Shown here one piece after another: positions 55,093 to 64,000 of a stretch of 64,000 bases of DNA. The stretch is from Streptomyces qinzhouensis. Lineage in GTDB: Bacteria; Actinomycetota; Actinomycetes; Streptomycetales; Streptomycetaceae. Under the pieces are notes generated by a model. That model searched no databases. It was not told where the DNA came from and was given only the letters and a program-made list of their open reading frames with translations. The DNA is taken from positions 1,178,001 to 1,242,000 of the forward strand of contig NZ_CP042266.1 in assembly GCF_007856155.1 (NCBI RefSeq), in the 5' to 3' direction. The stretch's first letter is position 1. Each line of letters starts with the position of its first letter. The position numbers and the translations under genes are program-made.

Positions 55093-56445
55093 TTACGCCT
55101 CACGCCCGGAGCTGAAACCGGGTTCGGCCGCACCGTTGCGATCATTTTCCCCGGAGCCGAAACCCGTCCCCGGGAGGATGTCCGTTTCCGCGCCTCCGGC
55201 CGGGCCGGCCGGGACGGCGCCGGAGCGTACCGTGCCGGCGCCGCCGACGGGCACCGCGAGCACCCGTGACGTGGCCGTCAGCACCAGCAGTGCGGCGAGG
55301 CCGGCGGCTCCCGCGACGGAGAAGCTCCACGCGGTGCCCGCCCCCTCGACCACCGGCCCCGCCACGGCGGTCCCGGCAGCGGCGCCCACCCCGAAGGTCG
55401 TCACCAGCCAGGAGAACGCCTCGGTGACCGTCCCCGCCGGAGCGTGCCGGTCGACCACGACGAAGGAGCAGGCCAGCGCGGGGGCGAGGAAGAGCCCGGA
55501 GAGCGCGGCGAGACCGAGCATGGGGACGACTCCCGGGGTGAGCGCCAGCGGCAGATAGCCGAGCGCCAGCAGGGCCACGATCGCCCGGAGCCTGCTCTCG
55601 GGGGCACCGGCCCAGTGCCGCGCGCCGTACACCGCGCCGCCGACCAGGGCGCCGAAGCTCAGCGCGGCCAGCAGCCAGCCGTAGATCTCGTCCCGGCCGT
55701 GGTCCTCGGCGTAGGCGACCCCGGCGACGGTGATGGAGCCGAGGGCGAGTCCGACGAAGAAGAAGGCCCCGAAGAGGGCCAGCAGCCCCGGGGAGCGCAG
55801 GGCGCCCAGCCAGTGGGCCTCGCGGGGTGCGGAGCGCCAGGTGCGGGAGGGTTCGCTGACGACGACCGCCAGGGCACCGAGCACCCCGAGGGCGTTGATC
55901 ACCACCAGGGCCGCGGCCTCGGAGTGCAGCGAGACCAGCAGGGTCACCAGCAGCGGCCCCGCGGTGAACATGACCTCTTGGGCCACCGCGTCGAGGGCGT
56001 AGGCCCGGTGCACCCGCTCCTCGTCGCCCAGCACACTCGGCCAGAGCGCCCGCAGCCCGCCCTCCAGGGGCGGGGTGAAGAGTCCGGCCACGGCGACGGC
56101 CCCGAAGGCGACCGGCAGCGAACCGATTCCGGCGACGGCCAGCAGCACCATGCCGAGCGCGGACACCACGGCCGCGGGCAGCTGCACCCGGGGCTGCCCC
56201 TTGAGGTCGACGGCCCGGCCGAGGAGCGGCTGCCCGACCGCCGTGGCGATTCCGTAGACCGCGGCCAGGGCGCCCGCGAGGCTGTAGCTACCGCCTTCGG
56301 CCCGGGTGAACAGCACGACGGCCACCGGCCCGGTGGCGTGCGGCAGCCGCCCGACCAGCGTCCCGCCGAGCAGTCGCGCGGCGTACGGCGCCCTGAGCAC
56401 GTCCCCGTAACCGGCCCGGCCCGCGTCGGTGCCCCCTGCCCCCAT
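55093..56445 (-). CDS. Major facilitator superfamily transporter
   Basis: An integral membrane protein of 450 aa with 12 predicted helices (for example LVGRLPHATGPVAVVLFTRA at the start of helix 1-2, FGAFFFVGLALGSITVAGVAY). It has a soluble C-terminal tail of about 40 residues. It resembles unassigned actinobacterial sugar/drug MFS proteins. The divergent LacI regulator and the palindrome between suggest control by a small ligand. It is followed 9 bases later by pafA. Substrate unknown. Confidence 0.88.
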   Translation of the reverse strand: MGAGGTDAGRAGYGDVLRAPYAARLLGGTLVGRLPHATGPVAVVLFTRAEGGSYSLAGALAAVYGIATAVGQPLLGRAVDLKGQPRVQLPAAVVSALGMVLLAVAGIGSLPVAFGAVAVAGLFTPPLEGGLRALWPSVLGDEERVHRAYALDAVAQEVMFTAGPLLVTLLVSLHSEAAALVVINALGVLGALAVVVSEPSRTWRSAPREAHWLGALRSPGLLALFGAFFFVGLALGSITVAGVAYAEDHGRDEIYGWLLAALSFGALVGGAVYGARHWAGAPESRLRAIVALLALGYLPLALTPGVVPMLGLAALSGLFLAPALACSFVVVDRHAPAGTVTEAFSWLVTTFGVGAAAGTAVAGPVVEGAGTAWSFSVAGAAGLAALLVLTATSRVLAVPVGGAGTVRSGAVPAGPAGGAETDILPGTGFGSGENDRNGAAEPGFSSGREA

Positions 56446-56481
56446 GCCGACCGCCCCTTCTCCCCCGCCCTGGCGGAGTGT

Positions 56482-56508
56482 TACGTATAACTAATAACGT
56501 TATACGTA
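56482..56508. promoter_or_regulatory. LacI-type operator between the MFS and LacI genes
   Basis: TACGTATAAC and GTTATACGTA form a 10-base perfect inverted repeat around TAATAAC. It contains the overlapping ATAACGTTAT (56494-56503), a classic LacI/GalR-type centre with CG in the middle. Its high A+T content stands out. It would cover the promoter of the MFS-pafA transcript and that of the regulator. Confidence 0.7.
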
Positions 56509-56615
56509 CCATGACACCGGCCTCCCGGTCGAGCCACCCCGCCCCTGGCCGGGGCCCGGCGGTCGGGCGGCGCTATGTTGAGGGCGTTCGTACGGCGCCC
56601 CGAGGAAAGGCACCC

Positions 56616-57653
56616 ATGGCAGACGGCCCCGCCGCCGGCGGCACCACGGCCGCGCCCCGGCCGACCAGCAGGGACGTGGCCCGGGCCGCCGGGGTGTCCC
56701 AGGCGACGGTCTCCCTCGTCCTCGGCGGCAAATGGCGCGGCCGGGTCTCCGAGCGGACCGCCGGCGCGGTCCGCGACGCCGCCCGCTCCATCGGCTACCG
56801 CCCCAATCTGGCCGCCCGGAGCTTGCGGCTCGGCCGCACCCGTACCGCGCTGCTGGTCGTCCCGGCGCTCACCAACGAGTTCTTCGCCCGGGTGTACACG
56901 GGCGCGGCCTCGGTCGCCGCCGAGCACGGTTTCGGCGTCGTCGTCTACCCCGCCCCGGACGTGCGCGAACGCGCCCGGGACCCGTTCGCCTCGGCCCGGG
57001 CGGCGCTGGACGGGGTGATCGCCTCGTCGATGGCCACCGAGGCACTGCGGACGCTGCACGACTCCGGTCTTCCTCTGGTGATGCTGGACAGCGATCCCGC
57101 CGACCGGACGGCCGCCGCCCAGGTGAACATCGACATCGCCGACGGGATGCGCCGGATCGCGGACCATCTGCTGGGCCTCGGACACCGCCGTTTCCTGCAT
57201 CTGGCGTCGGAGGTGCGGTCCTGGACCTTCGACGTCCGGGCCCGGGCCCTGGCCGAGGCCCTCGGCCGGGCCCCCGGCACCTCGGTCCGCACCGTAAGCG
57301 CTCCGCTCGCCGTCGATCCGGCCCGCGCGGCGGCCGAGGCGGCCCTGCGCGGACCCGGCCCGCTGCCCACCGCGATCGTCTGCGACGGAGACTTCCAGGC
57401 TGCGGGCGCCTGCAAGGCCGTACGCCGGCTGGGGCTGCGCGTCCCCGGCGATATCTCCGTCACCGGGTTCGACGATCTGACGCTCGCCACGGCCCTGGAA
57501 CCGGAACTGACCACGGTCGCCCTGCCCGCCGAGCGCGTCGGCGAACGCGGTATGTCCGCCCTGCTGGCCGCCCTGGACGGCGACCGGCCGCCGGGCGGTG
57601 ACCTCCCGGTCGAACTGATCGTCCGGGGCTCCACCGCCCCGCCGCCGGACTGA
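56616..57653 (+). CDS. LacI-family transcriptional regulator
   Basis: A 345-aa repressor. The N-terminal helix-turn-helix (PTSRDVARAAGVSQATVSLV, about residues 17-45) and hinge helix RPNLAARSLRLG precede a periplasmic-binding-protein-like effector domain with SNVFFARVYTG-like LTNEFFARVYTGA, VMLDSDPA, and ISVTGFDDLTLAT. The ATG at 56616 follows GAGGAAAGGC. It is divergent from the MFS gene with an operator-like palindrome between. The effector is presumably the transported compound. Confidence 0.93.
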   Translation: MADGPAAGGTTAAPRPTSRDVARAAGVSQATVSLVLGGKWRGRVSERTAGAVRDAARSIGYRPNLAARSLRLGRTRTALLVVPALTNEFFARVYTGAASVAAEHGFGVVVYPAPDVRERARDPFASARAALDGVIASSMATEALRTLHDSGLPLVMLDSDPADRTAAAQVNIDIADGMRRIADHLLGLGHRRFLHLASEVRSWTFDVRARALAEALGRAPGTSVRTVSAPLAVDPARAAAEAALRGPGPLPTAIVCDGDFQAAGACKAVRRLGLRVPGDISVTGFDDLTLATALEPELTTVALPAERVGERGMSALLAALDGDRPPGGDLPVELIVRGSTAPPPD

Positions 57654-57682
57654 ACCCCGGCCCCCGGGGGGGGCGCGGCTCC

Positions 57683-57727
57683 CCGCCGGGACGGAACCGT
57701 ACCGTCCGTACGGCCGCGTCCCGGCGG
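57683..57727 (+). terminator. Hairpin downstream of the LacI gene
   Basis: CCGCCGGGACG and CGTCCCGGCGG arms (11 bases) enclose a smaller GTAC-centred hairpin, 30 bases past the stop. Confidence 0.6.
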
Positions 57728-57796
57728 CGTGACCACCGTATTGCGGTGATCCGCCAACCCTTGAGGGCGCGCTCGGGGCGTGCCACGATCACGATC

Positions 57797-58879
57797 ATGA
57801 AGAGGCCGGCGGGGACACCCATCGACGCCGTCCCGGCGGGGGCGGTGGACACGGCGCCGGGCACGGTGGTGACGGCCGCGGGCACCCTGCTGACGTTACG
57901 GCGCGCGGACCGGCTGGAGCTGTACGAGACCGCGGCCTTCCTCGGCGGCGGCACACCCCTGAGCTCCGTGGAGGTATCCGTCACCGCCCCCGCCGCCCCG
58001 CTCGGCGACGGAGTGGTGATCGCCGAGGCCGACCGGGTCCGGGCCGTCGGCGCGGACGGCGGCGTTCGCTGGGAGCTGCCGCATCCGCCGTGGCGCGGTG
58101 GCTCGGGGCCGCCGAAGGCACCCGGTGACCCGGCCGTCAGCCCGGACGGCACGCTGGTCGGGGTGCTCGTCCCCGCCCCGGACGGGGGTACGGAGTGCGA
58201 GGAGCCGCTGCCCGGGCCGTGCCACGGGCGGGACGTCCTGCTGCTGGTGGACGCGGTGGACGGCCGGGTCCGGGCGAGCCGACCGCTGAACAGCCGGGCC
58301 TCCGTCGTCACCCAGCGCTGGCACCCGGACGGCCGGCTGCTCGCCCTGTCCTGCTGGACGGCCTGGTACTCCTGGTCGACCTGGTGGGTCGCGCCGCGCC
58401 GGGACGGGCTCCATCTGCGCGGCGGCACCCGGATGCGGGAGGCGGTCGGTTTCGTGCCCGGCACGGACCGGCCGCTGACCCTGCGCCGCGCGGAGCGGCT
58501 CACCCCGGACGACGACCGCGACGAACTCGCGGTCCACGACATCACCACGGACGACCCGGTCGCCCTGTACGACCTGGCGGAACTCACCGGCCGGAAGCCG
58601 GGCGACCGCGCCCCCGGGAAGGACGGCCATCGGGAGTCGGATCCGGTGTTCGAGGACGTCTGTGCCCTGGACGGCGGACATCTGCTGGTCACGGCACGAC
58701 AGCAGTCGCCGGGCCGGCGTCCGGCGGCCCGGCACTGGCTCTGCTCGACGGCGACCCTGCGCCCACTGGGCGCCCTGCGCTATCCGGAGCCTGCGGGTCC
58801 GGCCACCGCGCTGGGTGACGGCACCTGGCTCACCGAGGGCCCTCGGGGCTTCCGCCGCTGGTCACTGCCCGGGCACTGA
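57797..58879 (+). CDS. Uncharacterised beta-propeller-like protein
   Basis: A 360-aa protein that I do not recognise as a named family. Repeated beta-strand-like stretches with Gly/Asp turns (VSPDGTLVGVLVPAPDGG, VVTQRWHPDGRLLALSCWTAW) look like WD40/YncE-type blades. A Trp-rich patch (WYSWSTWWVAP) is distinctive. There is no signal peptide or membrane helix. The ATG at 57797 lacks a strong ribosome-binding site. It is convergent with prcA across a shared terminator. Its place next to the proteasome genes may be incidental. Confidence 0.72.
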   Translation: MKRPAGTPIDAVPAGAVDTAPGTVVTAAGTLLTLRRADRLELYETAAFLGGGTPLSSVEVSVTAPAAPLGDGVVIAEADRVRAVGADGGVRWELPHPPWRGGSGPPKAPGDPAVSPDGTLVGVLVPAPDGGTECEEPLPGPCHGRDVLLLVDAVDGRVRASRPLNSRASVVTQRWHPDGRLLALSCWTAWYSWSTWWVAPRRDGLHLRGGTRMREAVGFVPGTDRPLTLRRAERLTPDDDRDELAVHDITTDDPVALYDLAELTGRKPGDRAPGKDGHRESDPVFEDVCALDGGHLLVTARQQSPGRRPAARHWLCSTATLRPLGALRYPEPAGPATALGDGTWLTEGPRGFRRWSLPGH

Positions 58880-58892
58880 CCCGGACGGGCGG

Positions 58893-58920
58893 GCCCCACC
58901 GGCCGGCGGGCCGGTGGGGC
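58893..58920. terminator. Bidirectional terminator between the propeller-like gene and prcA
   Basis: An 11-base perfect stem (GCCCCACCGGC and complement) with a 6-base loop lies between convergent stop codons at 58879 and 58931. Confidence 0.75.
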
Positions 58921-58930
58921 GGCCGGACTA

Positions 58931-59719
58931 CTACTGTCCGCTCTCCGCCGGGCCGGTGGAGTCCTCCCCGGACTCCCCGGCGCTGTCGGCGGGCGTCTCC
59001 GACGAAGCCGCGGCGGCGCCCTCGGGCTCCAGCAGCCGGGCCAGTTGGCTGCCGACGATCCGCTTGAACTTCCGCTTCTGCGGTCTCGTACGGTCGAGGA
59101 CCGCGACCTCCAGCCGGTCCGCGGGGATCTCCCGCTCACTGCCGTTGGTCTGGTTGGAGAGCGCCTGGACGGCCAGCTTGAGCGCCGCCGACAAGGACAT
59201 CCCGTCGCTGTGCCGCTGGTCGAGATAGGTGCTGATCTGCTCGGCGTTACCGCCGACCGCGACCGAGCCGTGCTCGTCCACGATCGAACCGTCGTGCGGC
59301 AGCCGGTAGATCTGGTCGCCCTCGGCGGTCTCGCCCACCTCGGCGACCACCAGTTCCACCTCGTAGGGCTTCTCGGCCTGGCTGGAGAAAATGGTGCCCA
59401 GCGTCTGGGCGTAGACGTTCGCCAGCCCGCGGGCGGTCACATCGTCGCGGTCGTAGGTGTATCCGCGCAGATCGGCATAGCGGACGCCGCCGATCCGGAG
59501 ATTCTCGTACTCGTTGTACTTACCGGCGGCAGCGAAGCCGATCCGGTCGTAGATCTCGCTGAACTTGTGCAGTGCGCGGGACGGATTCTCCCCGACGAAC
59601 ACGATGCCGTCGGTGTATTGGAGCACCACGAGGCTGCGGCCCCGGGCAATGCCCTTGCGGGCGTATTCCGCCCGGTCCTGCATGGCCTGGGCGGGCGAGA
59701 CATAGAACGGTGTCGTCAC
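58931..59719 (-). CDS. prcA: 20S proteasome alpha subunit
   Basis: The outer-ring subunit (262 aa) that gates the proteasome and docks the Arc ATPase. It begins [23 protein letters not shown], the alpha-type N-terminal gate and helix, and has [21 protein letters not shown] and [14 protein letters not shown]. It lacks an N-terminal Thr nucleophile, as expected. A Ser/Glu/Ala-rich tail of about 35 residues ends the protein. The GTG at 59717-59719 is 47 bases after prcB. Confidence 0.97.
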   Translation of the reverse strand: MTTPFYVSPAQAMQDRAEYARKGIARGRSLVVLQYTDGIVFVGENPSRALHKFSEIYDRIGFAAAGKYNEYENLRIGGVRYADLRGYTYDRDDVTARGLANVYAQTLGTIFSSQAEKPYEVELVVAEVGETAEGDQIYRLPHDGSIVDEHGSVAVGGNAEQISTYLDQRHSDGMSLSAALKLAVQALSNQTNGSEREIPADRLEVAVLDRTRPQKRKFKRIVGSQLARLLEPEGAAAASSETPADSAGESGEDSTGPAESGQ

Positions 59720-59766
59720 CGGCTATCCGACCCTTTCTTCCAGTGTTTCTGTCAGTAGCGGGAGCA

Positions 59767-60612
59767 TCAGAGGAGCGCGGCGCGCGGGCCGTCCGGCTGT
59801 TCCATCCGGTGCTGGACGACCGAGTGGGCCACCTCGGAGGACTGCTCCGCCGTCAGGCGGTGGACGCCCCCGTCGTCGATGACCACGACGATCGGGTAGA
59901 TCCGGCGCGCCACATCGGGGCCGCCGGTCGCCGAGTCGTCGTCGGCGGCGTCGTACAGCGCCTGGACCACCAGGGTGACGGCCTGCTCCTTGGTCAGGTC
60001 GTCGCGGTAGAGCTTCTTCAGGGACCCGCGGGCGAAGACCGACCCGGATCCGGTGGCGGTGTACCCCTGCTCCTCGAAGCGGCCGCCGGTGACGTCGTAC
60101 GAGAAGATCCGGCCCCGCTCGCGGCCGACGTCGTACCCCGCGAACAGCGGCACCACGGCCAGGCCCTGCATGGCCATGCCCAGATTGCCGCGGATCATGG
60201 TGGAGAGACGGTTGGCCTTGCCCTCCAGGGACAGCTGGGCGCCCTCGACCTTCTCGAAGTGCTCCAGCTCCAGCTGGAAGAGCTTGACCATCTCCACCGC
60301 GAGCCCCGCGGTACCGGCGATTCCCACGGCCGAGTACTCATCGGCGGGGAAGACCTTCTCCATGTCCCGCTGGGAGATCATGTTGCCCATCGTGGCCCGC
60401 CGGTCACCGGCGATCACCACACCGCCCGGGAAGGTGACCGCGACGATGGTGGTGCCGTGCGGCGCTTCGAAGGCGCCCTGAACCGCCGGGAGGTCCCGGT
60501 TGCCCGGGAGCAGCCCCGGGGAGTGCTCGCCGAGGAAATCCATGAACGAGGACGAGCCGGGCGTCAGGAAGGCTGCCGGCAGACGCCCGGTGTTACGGGA
60601 ATTGGCTTCCAC
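59767..60612 (-). CDS. prcB: 20S proteasome beta subunit
   Basis: The catalytic subunit (281 aa), made as a precursor. A propeptide of 53 residues ends at HG and the nucleophile is Thr54 ([13 protein letters not shown]). The mature chain has [15 protein letters not shown] and [12 protein letters not shown]. The C-terminus is DGPRAALL. The GTG at 60610-60612 follows GGAAGGAATCGC; longer frames upstream cover the pup-prcB gap. It lies 172 bases downstream of pup. Confidence 0.97.
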   Translation of the reverse strand: MEANSRNTGRLPAAFLTPGSSSFMDFLGEHSPGLLPGNRDLPAVQGAFEAPHGTTIVAVTFPGGVVIAGDRRATMGNMISQRDMEKVFPADEYSAVGIAGTAGLAVEMVKLFQLELEHFEKVEGAQLSLEGKANRLSTMIRGNLGMAMQGLAVVPLFAGYDVGRERGRIFSYDVTGGRFEEQGYTATGSGSVFARGSLKKLYRDDLTKEQAVTLVVQALYDAADDDSATGGPDVARRIYPIVVVIDDGGVHRLTAEQSSEVAHSVVQHRMEQPDGPRAALL

Positions 60613-60713
60613 GCGATTCCTTCCGGGTAGGCGGCGGCCCGGCTCGGGAGCGCGGGCCGATCTTACGAACTGTGCACGGACCTTACCCGCGCCGTGACCG
60701 GTCATCCGCCCCG

Positions 60714-60744
60714 GTGCCCCCTTTCCCGCAGCGAGCGGGGGCAC
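60714..60744 (-). terminator. Hairpin between pup and prcB
   Basis: GTGCCCCC and GGGGGCAC arms, with an inner CCGC/GCGG, start about 40 bases past the pup stop. It may end or attenuate pup transcripts before prcB. Confidence 0.5.
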
Positions 60745-60784
60745 AGGGGCGGACGTCCGGCGTGCTCCTCCTGCAATCAGGGGG

Positions 60785-61003
60785 TCACTCGCCGCCCTTC
60801 TGCACGAAGGAGCGCACGAAGTCCTCCGCGTTCTCCTCCAGGACGTCGTCGATCTCGTCGAGTACGGAATCGACGTCGTCGGACAGCTTCTCCTGACGCT
60901 CCTTGAGGTCCTCGGACGCCTGTGCGTCCTGGGTCTGCTCCTCGACCTCCTCCGTGGAACGCGTGGCCTTCTGCTGTCCGCCGCCGGTGTCCTTGGTCGC
61001 CAT
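60785..61003 (-). CDS. pup: Prokaryotic ubiquitin-like protein Pup, with C-terminal Gly-Gly-Glu
   Basis: A 72-aa largely disordered tag protein, [20 protein letters not shown] at the N-terminus. The acidic coiled-coil-forming middle (about residues 35-60, [20 protein letters not shown]) binds Arc. The last residues are QKGGE, so the C-terminus is already glutamate and no deamidation is required before PafA can use it. The ATG at 61001-61003 follows GGTGAGGGAC. The gene lies between dop and prcB. Confidence 0.98.
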   Translation of the reverse strand: MATKDTGGGQQKATRSTEEVEEQTQDAQASEDLKERQEKLSDDVDSVLDEIDDVLEENAEDFVRSFVQKGGE

Positions 61004-61128
61004 GTCCCTCACCCCGCTCGGTTGGCCCTGACGTGAGTCCGTCCGGTCATGATCAGACGCTACCCAGACATTACAAGGAGCGTCCGACAACGGCCCCGCA
61101 CTTTCTCAACGCCGGGGGACCTCGTCTG

Positions 61129-61176
61129 TGATTCCGTCCTGCGCTGATTCCGTTCCGCGCTGATTCTCGTGATCCA
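61129..61176. repeat. Three 16-base repeats between dop and pup
   Basis: TGATTC recurs at 61129, 61145 and 61161. The first two 16-base units (TGATTCCGTCCTGCGC and TGATTCCGTTCCGCGC) differ at two positions and the third has diverged further. Confidence 0.6.
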
Positions 61177-61233
61177 CCTTCCCGAGATGATTCCCGGGCA
61201 CCCGCACTTTAGACCGCTTCCCCGGCCCGGGAA

Positions 61234-62745
61234 TCAATTGCCGGAGAGCACCCTGACCAGGTCCTCCGCCGTACGGCATCGGTCCAGCAGTTCCTTGACG
61301 TGGCTCCGGGTGCCGCGCAGCGGCTCCAGGGTGGGCACCCGCTGGAGGGAGTCCCGGCCCGGCAGGTCGAAGATCACCGAATCCCAGCTCGCCGCGGCCA
61401 CGTCGTCCGCGTACTGCGCCAGGCACCGGCCCCGGAAGTAGGCCCGGGTGTCCTCCGGAGGCTCGGTCTCGGCCCGTACCACGTCCTCCTCGGCCAGTAG
61501 CCGTTTCATCCTGCCGCGGGCCGCCAGACGGTTGTACAGGCCCTTCTCGGGGCGTACGTCGGCGTACTGGAGGTCCACCAGATGGAGCCGGGCGGCATCC
61601 CAGTCCAGGCCGTCCCGGCGCCGGTAGCCCTCCATCAGCTCCCGCTTGGCCACCCAGTCCAGCTCCCCGGCCAGGCTCATCGGGTCGTTCTCCAGCCGGT
61701 TGAGAGTGTCCTCCCAGCGGGCGAGGACATCCGTGGTCTGCTCGTCGGCGTCGGACCCGTACCGCTCGTCGACGTATTTTCTGGCCAGCTCGTAGTACTC
61801 CATCTGGAGCTGGACGGCGGTCAGGGTCCGTCCGCTGCGGAGTGTGATCAGTTGCCGCAGATCCGGATCGTGCGAGACCCGGTGCAGGGTCCGCACCGGC
61901 TGCTCCACCGCGAGATCGACCGCGATGAAATTGTCCTCGATCATGGAGAGGACCAGGGCCGTGGTGCCCAGCTTGAGATAAGTGGAGATCTCCGAGAGAT
62001 TGGCATCGCCGATGATCACATGCAGCCGACGGTACTTCTCGGCGTCGGAGTGCGGTTCGTCGCGGGTATTGATGATGGGCCGCTTGAGGGTGGTCTCCAG
62101 CCCGACCTCGACCTCGAAGTAGTCGGCGCGCTGACTGATCTGGAAACCGTTGTCGTGGCCGTCCTGGCCGATGCCGACCCGACCGGCGCCGGTGACCACC
62201 TGACGGCAGACGAAGAACGGCGTCAGATGGCGCACGATGTCCGAGAAGGGGGTCTCCCGCTTCATCAGATAGTTCTCGTGGGTGCCGTAGGACGCGCCCT
62301 TGTTGTCGGTGTTGTTCTTGTAGAGGTGGATCGGCTGGGCGCCGGGGAGCAGTGCGGCCCGCTCGGCCGCCGCCGCCATGATCCGCTCGCCCGCCTTGTC
62401 CCACAGGACGGCGTCCCTCGGATTGGTGACCTCGGGAGAGCTGTATTCGGGGTGGGCGTGGTCGACGTAGAGCCGGGCGCCGTTGGTGAGGATCACATTC
62501 GCCAGCCCGATGTCCTCGTCCGTGAGCTGGCTGGAGTCGGCGGCCTCGCGGGCGAGGTCGAAGCCGCGGGCGTCCCGCAGCGGATTCTCCTCCTCGAAGT
62601 CCCAGCGGGCGCGCCGCGCCCGGTGCATCGCCGCCGCGTAGGCGTTGACGATCTGGGACGAGGTGAGCATGGCATTGGCGTTCGGATGCCCCGGGACGGA
62701 GATTCCGTACTCCGTCTCGATGCCCATTACTCGCCGTACGGTCAT
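61234..62745 (-). CDS. dop: Deamidase/depupylase Dop
   Basis: A 503-aa homologue of PafA that deamidates Pup-Gln (where needed) and removes Pup from targets. It has [20 protein letters not shown] at the N-terminus, [22 protein letters not shown] with the catalytic Asp, [19 protein letters not shown] and [20 protein letters not shown]. The Dop-specific insertion (the Dop loop) spans about residues 40-80 ([20 protein letters not shown]). The ATG at 62743-62745 follows AAGGAGGACCGC. As Pup here ends in Glu, depupylation and perhaps Pup recycling would be its role. Confidence 0.97.
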   Translation of the reverse strand: MTVRRVMGIETEYGISVPGHPNANAMLTSSQIVNAYAAAMHRARRARWDFEEENPLRDARGFDLAREAADSSQLTDEDIGLANVILTNGARLYVDHAHPEYSSPEVTNPRDAVLWDKAGERIMAAAAERAALLPGAQPIHLYKNNTDNKGASYGTHENYLMKRETPFSDIVRHLTPFFVCRQVVTGAGRVGIGQDGHDNGFQISQRADYFEVEVGLETTLKRPIINTRDEPHSDAEKYRRLHVIIGDANLSEISTYLKLGTTALVLSMIEDNFIAVDLAVEQPVRTLHRVSHDPDLRQLITLRSGRTLTAVQLQMEYYELARKYVDERYGSDADEQTTDVLARWEDTLNRLENDPMSLAGELDWVAKRELMEGYRRRDGLDWDAARLHLVDLQYADVRPEKGLYNRLAARGRMKRLLAEEDVVRAETEPPEDTRAYFRGRCLAQYADDVAAASWDSVIFDLPGRDSLQRVPTLEPLRGTRSHVKELLDRCRTAEDLVRVLSGN

Positions 62746-62859
62746 GCGGTCCTCCTTGCCCGGCGGCGTTCCCGTCCGGGAACGGCGCTCAAGTACCGCT
62801 GGTGCTCCGGTGCGCATGCGGTGCCCGACCCCGCACGCCGCGACCCGGCGGTACCGATG

Positions 62860-62865
62860 AGCCTA
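62860..62865 (-). promoter_or_regulatory. -10 candidate for dop
   Basis: TAGGCT on the minus strand fits TAGNNT and lies about 115 bases before the dop start. The -35 region is unclear. Confidence 0.35.
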
Positions 62866-62932
62866 GAACGCCTCCGCGCCGGCGGGGAGATCATTCTCAT
62901 CATGGGTGGATACGGCCGGGGCGGCCGGAAAC

Positions 62933-62977
62933 GACACCGGCTGCGGATGCCCGGCCCGGGCATCCACAGCCGGTGTC
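62933..62977 (-). terminator. Strong terminator after arc
   Basis: A 21-base stem with a single mismatch and a 3-base loop (inner arms GGATGCCCG and CGGGCATCC). It begins 6 bases after the arc stop codon and should isolate arc from dop. Confidence 0.8.
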
Positions 62978-62982
62978 CGCTG

Positions 62983-64000
62983 TCACAGGTACTGGCCGGT
63001 GTTCGCGACCGTGTCGATGGAGCGGCCGGTGTCCGCGCCCTGCTTCCCGGTGACGAGCGTCCGGATGAATACGATCCGTTCGCCCTTCTTTCCGGAGATA
63101 CGGGCCCAGTCGTCCGGGTTGGTGGTGTTGGGCAGGTCCTCGTTCTCCTTGAACTCGTCCACGCAGGCCTGGAGGAGATGGGCGACCCGCAGACCCTTCT
63201 GGTTGTGGTCGAGGAAGGCCTTGATCGCCATTTTCTTGGCCCGGTCGACGATGTTCTGGATCATCGCGCCGGAGTTGAAGTCCTTGAAGTAGAGGACTTC
63301 CTTGTCACCGTTGGCGTAGGTGACCTCCAGGAAGCGGTTCTCCTCGGACTCCGCGTACATCTGCTCGACCACGGACTGGATCATCGCCTGTGCCGCGGCT
63401 TCCTTGGAGCCGTTGTGCTCGCCGAGGTCGTCGGCGTGCAGCGGCAGCGAGGCCGTGAGGTACTTGGCGAAGATGTCCCGGGCCGCCTCCGCGTCCGGAC
63501 GCTCGATTTTGATCTTCACATCGAGCCGGCCGGGCCGCAGGATCGCGGGGTCGATCATGTCCTCGCGGTTGGAGGCGCCGATCACGATCACGTTCTCCAG
63601 GCCCTCGACGCCGTCGATCTCGGCGAGGAGCTGGGGGACGATGGTGTTCTCGACGTCGGAGCTGACCCCGGAGCCGCGGGTGCGGAAGAGCGACTCCATC
63701 TCATCGAAGAAGACGATCACCGGGGTGCCCTCGGATGCCTTCTCCCGGGCCCGCTGGAAGACCAGCCGGATATGGCGTTCGGTCTCGCCGACGTACTTGT
63801 TGAGCAGCTCGGGGCCCTTGATGTTCAGGAAGTAGCTCTTGCCCGCGGGCTGCCCGGTCACCTCGGCGACCTTCTTGGCAAGGGAGTTGGCGACGGCCTT
63901 GGCGATCAGTGTCTTGCCGCAGCCGGGCGGACCGTAGAGCAGGATGCCCTTCGGCGGCCGCAGTTCGTGCTCCTTGAAGAGGTCGGGGTGGAGATACGGG
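62983..64000 (-). CDS. arc: Proteasome-associated AAA ATPase (Arc/Mpa), N-terminal part beyond window
   Basis: The hexameric unfoldase that recognises Pup and feeds substrates into PrcAB. The last 339 codons are visible. They include Walker A GPPGCGKT, Walker [12 protein letters not shown], the sensor region [22 protein letters not shown] and the C-terminal QYL, which docks into the alpha ring. The N-terminal coiled coil and OB domains lie past base 64000. The gene ends at a strong terminator. Confidence 0.97.
   Translation of the reverse strand, partial: PYLHPDLFKEHELRPPKGILLYGPPGCGKTLIAKAVANSLAKKVAEVTGQPAGKSYFLNIKGPELLNKYVGETERHIRLVFQRAREKASEGTPVIVFFDEMESLFRTRGSGVSSDVENTIVPQLLAEIDGVEGLENVIVIGASNREDMIDPAILRPGRLDVKIKIERPDAEAARDIFAKYLTASLPLHADDLGEHNGSKEAAAQAMIQSVVEQMYAESEENRFLEVTYANGDKEVLYFKDFNSGAMIQNIVDRAKKMAIKAFLDHNQKGLRVAHLLQACVDEFKENEDLPNTTNPDDWARISGKKGERIVFIRTLVTGKQGADTGRSIDTVANTGQYL

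Noticed and set aside
61022..61090. RecA-NDp (PafBC) promoter before pup
   Set aside because: TTGTAATG and TAGCGT are present but their spacing does not fit the mycobacterial motif.

Overview
The window is chromosomal DNA of very high GC content from a Streptomyces-like actinomycete. The evidence is the strong G/C preference at third codon positions, frequent GTG starts, TAGNNT-type -10 boxes, and two blocks of gene order that I recognise from Streptomyces chromosomes: pheS-pheT with infC-rpmI-rplT, and the Pup-proteasome locus with tatA/tatC. No tRNA, rRNA, CRISPR array, integrase or intact insertion sequence was found. Most of the window is vertically inherited core genome. The less ordinary parts are regulatory sites and a few poorly characterised genes.

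Layout. 1-4.4 kb: a partial Nudix hydrolase, a helix-turn-helix/TPR-like regulator, a membrane PP2C (SpoIIE-type) phosphatase and an 880-base gene-poor stretch. 4.4-12.5 kb: a translation block on the minus strand (pheST, a PAS sensor kinase, a SpoU rRNA methyltransferase, infC-rpmI-rplT). infC appears to start at AUC and sits behind a roughly 285-base leader containing an attenuator-like hairpin followed by six T. 12.5-18.8 kb: DUF1844, SseB, an orphan mycosin coupled to a proline-rich membrane protein, and a PLP amino acid deaminase/aldolase. 18.8-25.7 kb: a compact gamma-glutamylation locus (SDR, aldehyde dehydrogenase, GlnA4-type ligase, GntR/FadR regulator, APC permease, gamma-glutamyl amidohydrolase) that fits amine or ethanolamine catabolism. 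25.7-38 kb: transport genes, comprising an oligopeptide ABC operon headed by a DUF1684 gene, a LysR/SLAC1 pair, an XRE-cupin regulator, and a betaine-type ABC system whose permease is fused to its binding protein.

38-49.6 kb: a stand-alone 5'-3' exonuclease, an iron-box-controlled siderophore reductase, a 231-base MITE-like inverted-repeat element, a VOC protein, MerR and photolyase, a Ski2-like helicase, diacylglycerol kinase, tatC, tatA and two small conserved genes. 49.9-64 kb: the bacterial proteasome and pupylation locus: pafC, pafB, two FKBP isomerases, pafA (9 bases behind an MFS gene facing a LacI regulator), an uncharacterised gene, prcA, prcB, pup, dop and the 3' part of arc/mpa, which runs off the right edge. 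Pup is conjugated by PafA, removed by Dop, and pupylated proteins are unfolded by Arc into the PrcAB core. PafBC are WYL-domain regulators linked in mycobacteria to the DNA-damage response.

Limits: everything was read by eye. Start codons were chosen from ribosome-binding sites and family knowledge. Terminators are called from inverted repeats without folding energies. No database comparison was possible.
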